Positions 57,965-64,000 of a stretch of 64,000 bases of DNA are shown one piece after another. The stretch covers positions 4,030,001-4,094,000 of the forward strand of contig NZ_CP089312.1 of assembly GCF_021545335.1 (NCBI RefSeq), written 5' to 3'. The DNA comes from Streptomyces sp. GQFP (GTDB lineage Bacteria; Actinomycetota; Actinomycetes; Streptomycetales; Streptomycetaceae). How positions within the stretch are numbered: position 1 is the stretch's first letter; every line of letters begins with the position of its first letter. Below the pieces are notes generated by a model. That model worked only from the letters and a program-made list of their open reading frames with translations, did no database searches and was not told the origin of the DNA. Made by a program: the position numbers and the translations under genes.

Positions 57965-57993
57965 GAGGCCCCCGGTACCCGACCGGGGGCCTC
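57965..57993. terminator. bidirectional terminator between LAGLIDADG gene and rtcB
   Basis: GAGGCCCCCGGT-ACCCG-ACCGGGGGCCTC: a perfect 12-bp stem with a 5-nt loop, between the two convergent stops. Confidence 0.85.
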
Positions 57994-57998
57994 GTACG

Positions 57999-59192
57999 TC
58001 AACCCTTCACACAGATGAACTGCTTCAGCTTCGCCACGACCTCAACCAGATCGCTCTGCTGCTCCATCACCTGGTCGATGTTCTTGTAGGCACCCGGAAT
58101 CTCATCGAGCACGCCGGAGTCCTTACGGCACTCCACCCCTCGCGTCTGCTCCTCCAGGTCCCGCACCGTGAAGCGCCGCTTCGCCGCGTTCCGGCTCATA
58201 CGCCGACCCGCGCCGTGCGAAGCCGAGTTGAAGGCCTTCTCGTTCCCGAGCCCCTTCACGATGTACGAGCTGGTGCCCATCGAGCCCGGAATGATCCCGA
58301 ACTCACCGGAGCCCGCGCGGATCGCGCCCTTACGGGTTACCAGCAGGTCCATGCCCTCGTACCTCTCCTCCGCCATGTAGTTATGGTGACAGGAGATCTC
58401 CTGCTCGAAGGCCGGCTTCGCCTTCTTGAACTCCTTGCGGATGACGTCCTTCAGGAGCCCCATCATGATCGCGCGGTTGTACTTGGCGTACTCCTGCGCC
58501 CAGTACAGATCGTTCCTGTACGCGGCCATCTGCGGAGTGTCCGAGACAAACACCGCGAGGTCACGGTCGACCAGGCCCTGATTGTGCGGGAGCTTCTGGG
58601 CAACGCCGATGTGGTGCTCGGCCAGCTCCTTGCCGATGTTCCGGGATCCGGAGTGCAGCATGAGCCAGACCGAATCTGCCTGATCAAGACAGATTTCAAT
58701 CATATGATTTCCACTTCCGAGCGTCCCCATCTGCTTATTTGCACGCTCCTGGCGGAATTTGACCGCTTCAGCAACCCCGTCAAACCGCCCCCAGAAGTCG
58801 TCCCACCCCCCAGTAGCGAACCCATGCAGCCGCCCCGGATCAACAGGACTGTCATGCATCCCCCGCCCCACCGGAATAGCCTGCTCCACCTTCGACCGCA
58901 GCCGAGACAGATCCCCCGGCAGATCGTTCGCCGTCAGCGACGTCTTGACGGCGGACATCCCGCACCCGATATCGACCCCCACCGCCGCAGGACACACAGC
59001 CCCCTGCATCGCGATGACCGACCCCACCGTCGCCCCCTTGCCGAAGTGGACGTCCGGCATGACCGCCAGGCCCTTGATCCACGGCAGGGTCGCCACGTTC
59101 CGCAGCTGCTGCATCGCGACGTCCTCGACCGACGCCGGGTCGGTCCACATACGGATGGGAACCTTCGCACCCGGCACTTCTACGTACGACAT
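57999..59192 (-). CDS. rtcB: RtcB-type RNA 3'-phosphate ligase
   Basis: A 397-residue RtcB ligase, which joins RNA 3'-phosphate or 2',3'-cyclic phosphate ends to 5'-OH ends with GTP and Mn2+. Landmarks are MPDVHFGKGATVGSVIA, the metal Cys in VGVDIGCGMSAV, GSGNHMIEI, LMLHSGSRNIGKELAEHH, ISCHHNYMAEE and the guanylation-site His in NSASHGAGRRMSR. Length and motifs are complete. ATG 59192 has GATGAGGGCGTT upstream. No archease or RtcA is next to it. Convergent with the LAGLIDADG gene. Confidence 0.95.
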   Translation of the reverse strand: MSYVEVPGAKVPIRMWTDPASVEDVAMQQLRNVATLPWIKGLAVMPDVHFGKGATVGSVIAMQGAVCPAAVGVDIGCGMSAVKTSLTANDLPGDLSRLRSKVEQAIPVGRGMHDSPVDPGRLHGFATGGWDDFWGRFDGVAEAVKFRQERANKQMGTLGSGNHMIEICLDQADSVWLMLHSGSRNIGKELAEHHIGVAQKLPHNQGLVDRDLAVFVSDTPQMAAYRNDLYWAQEYAKYNRAIMMGLLKDVIRKEFKKAKPAFEQEISCHHNYMAEERYEGMDLLVTRKGAIRAGSGEFGIIPGSMGTSSYIVKGLGNEKAFNSASHGAGRRMSRNAAKRRFTVRDLEEQTRGVECRKDSGVLDEIPGAYKNIDQVMEQQSDLVEVVAKLKQFICVKG

Positions 59193-59433
59193 AACGCCCT
59201 CATCCCCCAGAAAAACCAACAGAAGTCTCAAATCGCAAAACCGGCGCCAAGGTCAGCGAAAAGGGATGCCGGACCGGCGTTCACGGTGGTGCGTGCGATA
59301 CACATTGTCTGCCGGGGACGCCCCTGTGCGGCAAGCGATTAACCAGCGGGGACACTGGTACCGGCACCGCCCCACAAAGATCGTCCGCATCGTTCACATA
59401 GCTCATAGTTCACATCGTCGAGAGGAACCGACC

Positions 59434-60288
59434 GTGCAGCGCAAGGCGTACGTACCCGGTGTCGCCGTGCTCCTCGCGGCGCTGCTGGCCGGCTGCACCG
59501 GCGGCTCGGGCAGCGACGACACCGCCGAGGACGCCAAGCCCGGCGACACCGGCACCACGACCGCCGCGGCCCAGCCCGGCCGGTACGACACGCTCCCCGA
59601 GCCCTGTAGCGCGGTCAGTCACGACACCCTCGACTCGCTGCTGCCCGGCATCACGCAGCTCACGGACGAGGAGCAGCAGGAGCAGGCGTACGAGGGCGAG
59701 TCGACCCTCACCTACAACACGGACCGCAAGGTCGGCTGCCGCTGGAAGGTGGAGTCCACGGACGCCACCGACCATCTCCTCGTCGATTTCGAGCGGGTCG
59801 TGTCGTACGACAACTCCGTGAGCGACGACAGCCAGGCGACGGACCTCTTCGCGACCAAGGTCGTGGCCGCCGATCTGCCGGAGCCCATCGCCTCGGCCAG
59901 CGCCACTGAGTCCGCGTCTCCGTCCGACTCCGCCTCCGCCTCCCCTTCCTCCTCCGCCACCTCCACCTCCACCCCCACCGGCACGGCCTCCGCTTCCACC
60001 TCGACCTCCGCCTCCCCGGACGCCAGCGCCGACGCCGAATCCGCCGCCGCCCTCCAGCCCCGCCTCCTCGACGGCCTCGGCGACGAGGCGTTCCTCGACG
60101 ACGAGCTGAGCAGCGCCGGTTCAACGGCCCAGCAGCGCACGGTGACTGTGGCGTTCCGCACGTCCAACGTCATCGTGACCATCGAGTACGTCGAGCAGCC
60201 GGCGACTCTCGGCACCGTGCCGGACAGCAAGGAAATGCAGGACAGGGCGCGGAAACTGGCCTCCCAGCTCGCCGGCGCGTTCGACTGA
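59434..60288 (+). CDS. DUF3558-like lipoprotein
   Basis: A 284-residue lipoprotein: VQRKAYVPGVAVLLAALLAGC (Cys21), then YDTLPEPCSAVSHDTLDSLLPG, KVGCRWKV and the SDSASASPSSSATSTS-rich spacer. The PEPC...C-x-W pattern and the late TVTVAFRTSNVIVTIEYVE strand are typical of DUF3558-type Streptomyces lipoproteins. GTG 59434 has GAGAGGAACCG upstream. A close paralogue lies 136 bp downstream in the same direction. Confidence 0.83.
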   Translation: MQRKAYVPGVAVLLAALLAGCTGGSGSDDTAEDAKPGDTGTTTAAAQPGRYDTLPEPCSAVSHDTLDSLLPGITQLTDEEQQEQAYEGESTLTYNTDRKVGCRWKVESTDATDHLLVDFERVVSYDNSVSDDSQATDLFATKVVAADLPEPIASASATESASPSDSASASPSSSATSTSTPTGTASASTSTSASPDASADAESAAALQPRLLDGLGDEAFLDDELSSAGSTAQQRTVTVAFRTSNVIVTIEYVEQPATLGTVPDSKEMQDRARKLASQLAGAFD

Positions 60289-60424
60289 GAGACGCCCCGA
60301 GCATCCTCCCGGCGGCCCTCCGCAAAGGGAGTGAAGCCAGGCACCGCGCGCCCCTCACCGCGTACCGTGGCCCCTCGGACCCGATCCGACCGCAGGAACC
60401 GAGAGCCGCAGGAACCACAGCGCG

Positions 60425-61396
60425 ATGAGTGAAGGAACCATGCACCGACCCGCACAGCGAGACCAGCGAGAACAGCGAGACGACCAGCTCAGCCGGACCG
60501 CCCCCGTGACGCCGAAGCGGCTGCACCGCGCCCTCGCCGCCCTCGCCACAGTCCCCGTCCTCCTCCTCGTGGCTGCAGGCTGCTCCTCCGACTCGGGATC
60601 CGACTCCGGGTCGGCCGGCTCCGCCGACAACGCGGCGAAGGACACGGACGCCACCGGTGCGGGCGAGACGGTGAGCGCGTCTCCGACCGTGCAGGCGGCC
60701 GCGTACCAGAAGATTCCGGAGCCGTGTACGGCGCTGACGACGAAGACGCTGAAGGAACTTGTCCCGAAGGGTGTGAAGTCGGGCAAGGAGGGTTCCTCCA
60801 ACGACACGTCGACGCGCGGTAGTTGCTCCTGGACGAGCCTCACCAACAACGGGGTGAAGGGCTCCCAGTTCCGCTGGCTGAACGTGTCCCTGCTGCGCTT
60901 CGAGTCGAACGTGACGCGCGGTTCCGGCGACGAGTTGGCGCAGGCGTACTACGAGACCCAGGTGGACGACGCCCAGTCGGTGTCGGGGGCGAAGAACGTC
61001 GCCTCGGAGCCGGTGACCGGGGTGGGCGACGACGCGACGTCGGTGCGCTACGACCTGAAGAAGAAGGAAGGCGCCTTCCGGCAGCAGACGGTGGTCGTCC
61101 GGATCGAGAACGTCGTCGTGACCCTCGACTACAACGGCGCCGGGCTCGCCGGCGAGAAGACGCCGAGCGCGGAGAGCCTGTCGAAGGCCGCGGTGAAGGC
61201 GGTCAAGGAAGCCGTGGCGAAGGTGTCGTCGACGAACGGCGACGGGGACGCGGGCACTTCCGCCCCCTCCAACTCCCCTTCCTCCTCGGCGAGTTCGTCG
61301 GCGAGTTCGTCGGCGAAGCCGAGCGCGTCCGCCTCGAAGTCCGCCTCGAAGTCCACTTCCACGTCACCTTCCTCTTCGGCAACGAAGAAGAACTGA
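60425..61396 (+). CDS. DUF3558-like lipoprotein, paralogue of the preceding gene
   Basis: A 323-residue lipoprotein: a 35-residue basic leader, then ALAALATVPVLLLVAAGC (Cys53) and YQKIPEPCTALTTKTLKELVPK, then RGSCSWTSL, and late VVVRIENVVVTLDYNGAG. The same order of PEPC, C-x-W and terminal strands as in the gene before shows a tandem duplication. The C-terminal 45 residues are Ser/Lys/Ala repeats (SASKSASKSTSTS). An internal ATG (60440) would give a shorter signal. Confidence 0.82.
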   Translation: MSEGTMHRPAQRDQREQRDDQLSRTAPVTPKRLHRALAALATVPVLLLVAAGCSSDSGSDSGSAGSADNAAKDTDATGAGETVSASPTVQAAAYQKIPEPCTALTTKTLKELVPKGVKSGKEGSSNDTSTRGSCSWTSLTNNGVKGSQFRWLNVSLLRFESNVTRGSGDELAQAYYETQVDDAQSVSGAKNVASEPVTGVGDDATSVRYDLKKKEGAFRQQTVVVRIENVVVTLDYNGAGLAGEKTPSAESLSKAAVKAVKEAVAKVSSTNGDGDAGTSAPSNSPSSSASSSASSSAKPSASASKSASKSTSTSPSSSATKKN

Positions 61397-61475
61397 CTTT
61401 GTCTCGGCAATACGTACGCCGCACACATGTGCCACCCTGTTGCGCGCAACAGCACGCACAGGGAGGGGAGTACGG

Positions 61476-62879
61476 GTGTCCGCGCCAATCCAACTGACAC
61501 GAACGCACCGGGTGCTCATCGGAGTGGTCGTGTTCGGCGCCGTGATCATCGCCGCGATCGGCTTCGCGGGGTCGTACGCGGCCGTCCGTGAACTGGCCCT
61601 CCAGAAGGGCTTCGGGAACTTCAGCTACGTCTTCCCGATCGGCATCGACGCGGGCATCTGCGTCCTGCTCGCCCTCGACCTTCTCCTCACCTGGATCCGC
61701 ATCCCGTTCCCGCTGCTCCGGCAGACGGCATGGCTGCTGACGATGGCGACGATCGCGTTCAACGGCGCGGCGGCCTGGCCCGACCCGCTGGGCGTCGGCA
61801 TGCACGCCGTCATCCCGGTGCTGTTCGTGGTCGCGGTGGAGGCGGCCCGGCACGCGATCGGCCGTATGGCCGACATCACGGCCGACAAGCACATGGAGGG
61901 CGTCCGCCTCACCCGCTGGCTCCTCTCCCCCCTCCCCACCTTCCTCCTCTGGCGCCGGATGAAGCTGTGGGAGCTGCGCTCCTACGACCAGGTCATCAAG
62001 CTGGAGCAGGAACGTCTCGTCTACCAGGCCCGCCTGCACGCCCGCTTCGGCCGGGCCTGGCGCCGCAAGGCCCCGGTGGAGTCCCTGATGCCCCTGCGCC
62101 TGGCCCGCTACGGCGTCCCCCTCGCGGAGACGGCCCCCTCGGGCCTGGCGGCGGCGGGCATCGAACCGGCCCTGCTGCCACCGGCCCCGGCCCCGCAGCC
62201 GGAACTGGAGCCCGCAGCCACGAAGGCGGTCGCGCCTCCCGCCGTACAGAACAACGCGGCGCCCGCCCAGGAGCAGGCGCAGCAGCAGCAGCGCCCCGCC
62301 CCCGAAGGCGGCGAACTCCCCCAGGAACTGGGCGACTACGCCGAGCCCCAGAATCCATGGCTCCAGATGCGGGACCCCCGGGCCATCGCGTATCAGGGCG
62401 GCTACGACCCGACCTACGACCCGGCCAACGACCCCGCCTACATCCAGTGGATGGAGGAGCAGCAGCAGGCCGAGCAGTACGAGGCCCAGCGGCAGTTCGA
62501 GGCGCAGCGGCAGCAGTACGAGGAGCGGCTGCGGTTCGAGCAGCAGACGTTCCCGCAGCAGTTCGAGGAGCCGCCGGCCTCCGCCCAGGAGGAGGCCCCG
62601 GAGCCGTCCCCGGAGGACACCGGTACCTTCCCGATCCCGGCCGGCCCGGGCCGTACCCGTGAGATGGGTGCGGGCGGTGGTCCCCCGGAGCCGACGGAGG
62701 AGGACTTCTACCTGGTCTTCAAGAAGTCGATAGACGGCAGCTACCCGACCTCGGGCCAGTTCAGGGGCGATGTGGAAGCGACGTACGGCACCAAGCTCCC
62801 GCAGCGCGAAGCCGACCGCATGGTCAACCGTTTCACCAACCGCCACACGGCGGAACTCCAGGAAGACCACATCGCGTAA
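61476..62879 (+). CDS. DUF2637 membrane protein with Q-rich cytoplasmic tail
   Basis: A 467-residue protein: four hydrophobic helices in the first 130 residues (GVVVFGAVIIAAIGFAGSYAAV; FPIGIDAGICVLLALDLLLTW), the DUF2637 pattern known from Spd-type conjugal-spread proteins and from a chromosomal Streptomyces family. A Pro/Gln/Glu-rich linker (about 220-390: EQAQQQQRPAPEGG, YEAQRQFEAQRQQYEERL) follows. A C-terminal folded part is at about 405-467 (FYLVFKKSIDGSYPTSGQFRGDVEATYG). GTG 61476 has GGGAGGGGAG. It may interact with the two lipoproteins before it (inference). Confidence 0.87.
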   Translation: MSAPIQLTRTHRVLIGVVVFGAVIIAAIGFAGSYAAVRELALQKGFGNFSYVFPIGIDAGICVLLALDLLLTWIRIPFPLLRQTAWLLTMATIAFNGAAAWPDPLGVGMHAVIPVLFVVAVEAARHAIGRMADITADKHMEGVRLTRWLLSPLPTFLLWRRMKLWELRSYDQVIKLEQERLVYQARLHARFGRAWRRKAPVESLMPLRLARYGVPLAETAPSGLAAAGIEPALLPPAPAPQPELEPAATKAVAPPAVQNNAAPAQEQAQQQQRPAPEGGELPQELGDYAEPQNPWLQMRDPRAIAYQGGYDPTYDPANDPAYIQWMEEQQQAEQYEAQRQFEAQRQQYEERLRFEQQTFPQQFEEPPASAQEEAPEPSPEDTGTFPIPAGPGRTREMGAGGGPPEPTEEDFYLVFKKSIDGSYPTSGQFRGDVEATYGTKLPQREADRMVNRFTNRHTAELQEDHIA

Positions 62880-62906
62880 TACCCAGCGGTGCGAGTACGA
62901 CGGAAA

Positions 62907-62934
62907 GGGGCGCCCGGCACAAGCCGGGCGCCCC
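62907..62934. terminator. bidirectional terminator between DUF2637 gene and lysS
   Basis: GGGGCGCCCGGC-ACAA-GCCGGGCGCCCC: a perfect 12-bp stem and 4-nt loop between two convergent stops. Confidence 0.88.
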
Positions 62935-62958
62935 TCACGCACAACAGGTACGACCGCC

Positions 62959-64000
62959 CTACTCCCCGAGGAGAACCCGCACCCGCTCCTGCCCCACAGC
63001 GAGGAGCAGGGTGGGCAGCCGGGGCCCGGTGTCCCGCCCGACGAGCAGGTGGTAGAGCAGGGCGAAGAAGGTCCGCTGGGCGACCTTGATCTCGGCGGGA
63101 AGTTCCTTGGCCGTGGCGTCGGCCGAGAACCCGGCCTGAACCTTGGGCACGCCGTAGACAAGATGCGTAAGCCCGTCAAGGGACCAGTTACTGGCAAGCC
63201 CGTCCACGAGAAGCCGCAGCGACTGCCGCCCCTGCTCGTCGAGGGACTTGATCAACTCGGTGTCGGGCTCGCTACGCACGATGGTCCGCTGATCAGCGGG
63301 AACCTGAGTATTGATCCAGGCCTCGGCCTTATCAAGCCGGGGCCGAACGACATCCAGCGAAGCAAGCGGATCGGAAGGATCGAGCTCGCTCAGGATCCGC
63401 AGCGTCTGGTCCTCGGCACCGGCGGTGATGTCGGCGACGGAGGCCAGCGTCCGGTACGGCAACGGCCGTTCCGTACGCGGTAGTTCGCCCTCGGCGGTAC
63501 GTACCGCACGCGCGTGCGCGGCGACGTCGGCCGGCAGCGCGGTGCCGTCGGCGACCTTGGCGTCGAGCTTGTCCCACTCGTCGTACAGCCGCTGGATCTC
63601 CTGGTCGAAGGCGATCTTGAACGACTGGTTGGGCCGCCGCCGGGCGTAGAGCCAGCGCAGGATCTGCGGCTCCATGATCTTCAGCGCGTCACCGGGCGTG
63701 GGCACGCCACCCTTGCTGCTGGACATCTTGGCCATGCCGCTGATGCCCACGAAGGCGTACATGGGCCCGATGGGCTGCTTGCCACCAAACACCTGCCCGA
63801 CGATCTGCCCACCGACCTGGAACGAGGAACCGGGAGAGGAGTGATCAACCCCAGAAGGCTCGAAGACAACCCCCTCATAAGCCCACCGCATGGGCCAGTC
63901 GACCTTCCACACCAACTTGCCGCGATTGAACTCGCTCAGCAGGACGGTCTCGGAGAATCCGCAGGCGGTGCAGGTGTAGGTCAGCTCGGTGGTGTCGTCG
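62959..64000 (-). CDS. lysS: lysyl-tRNA synthetase, class I (3' part, 5' end outside window)
   Basis: The frame is open from the window edge to the stop at 62959, at least 346 residues. It shows YTCTACGFSETVLLSEFNRGKLVWKVDWPMRWAYEGVVFEPSGVDHSSPG (zinc Cys and the characteristic class I LysRS region), then the KMSKS-like loop FVGISGMAKMSSSKGG and LRWLYARRRPNQSF, ending VGQERVRVLLGE. Class I LysRS is the sole form in some bacteria and a second form in several Streptomyces. The N-terminal HIGH motif is beyond base 64000. Confidence 0.96.
   Translation of the reverse strand, partial: DDTTELTYTCTACGFSETVLLSEFNRGKLVWKVDWPMRWAYEGVVFEPSGVDHSSPGSSFQVGGQIVGQVFGGKQPIGPMYAFVGISGMAKMSSSKGGVPTPGDALKIMEPQILRWLYARRRPNQSFKIAFDQEIQRLYDEWDKLDAKVADGTALPADVAAHARAVRTAEGELPRTERPLPYRTLASVADITAGAEDQTLRILSELDPSDPLASLDVVRPRLDKAEAWINTQVPADQRTIVRSEPDTELIKSLDEQGRQSLRLLVDGLASNWSLDGLTHLVYGVPKVQAGFSADATAKELPAEIKVAQRTFFALLYHLLVGRDTGPRLPTLLLAVGQERVRVLLGE

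Overview
The window is a high-GC actinobacterial chromosome segment, almost certainly Streptomyces. Third-codon positions are strongly GC-biased, GTG and TTG starts are common, and start/stop overlaps (ATGA, GTGA) are frequent. Several families typical of Streptomyces occur (DUF6153, DUF6281, DUF3558, DUF2637, XRE regulators with TPR-like tails), together with a class I lysyl-tRNA synthetase. No tRNA, rRNA or CRISPR array was recognised.

Layout. 1-2915: a helix-turn-helix/P-loop gene cut in two by a complete IS3-family element (262-1587). 2944-5932: arsenic island (arsI, aquaporin, arsR, arsC) with a MOSC gene frameshifted by a 19-bp tandem duplication. 6016-9297: cobalamin/nickel block (cobH, NiCoT permease behind a Nur-like box, cobK with a 21-bp repeat at its start, GNAT). 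9320-12573: AI-2E-type permease, membrane acyltransferase, NUDIX. 12643-20383: an accessory stretch of poorly known genes with frameshifted genes and a duplicated methyltransferase tail; it holds an XRE regulator, three tiny ATGA-overlapped genes, a GRDP-like gene and a methyltransferase. 20670-23164: MFS exporter, truncated nitroreductase, SDR.

23294-45261 is mainly a glycan-utilisation region. It has a SIS-domain protein, an RpiR regulator, a GH38 alpha-mannosidase, a foldase-like protein, a CUT1 ABC importer (binding lipoprotein plus two permeases), a GH3 beta-glucosidase, a BadF-type sugar kinase, a GH5-like hydrolase and a NagZ-like GH3. Related inverted motifs lie in the promoter regions of these units, so I infer one shared regulon. 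The block is interrupted (33974-38524) by two small P-loop kinases, a methyltransferase, a decayed toxin-antitoxin pair and exported or membrane proteins.

45442-64000: histidine phosphatase; a DUF6153-DUF305 pair behind a palindrome that looks like a copper (CsoR) site; GNAT; an OmpR/HK two-component system; an LLM flavin enzyme; small genes; an SDR; a P450 frameshifted in a G7 run; a free-standing LAGLIDADG protein with a C-terminal Myb-like region convergent to rtcB; two tandem DUF3558 lipoproteins; a DUF2637 membrane protein; and the 3' part of lysS.

The most promising undescribed material is the XRE/tiny-gene/GRDP/methyltransferase cluster (15.9-19.2 kb), the LAGLIDADG-rtcB pair (57.1-59.2 kb) and the putative glycan regulon. 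Several genes are broken by small indels or duplications. Some may be real decay and some could be assembly errors.
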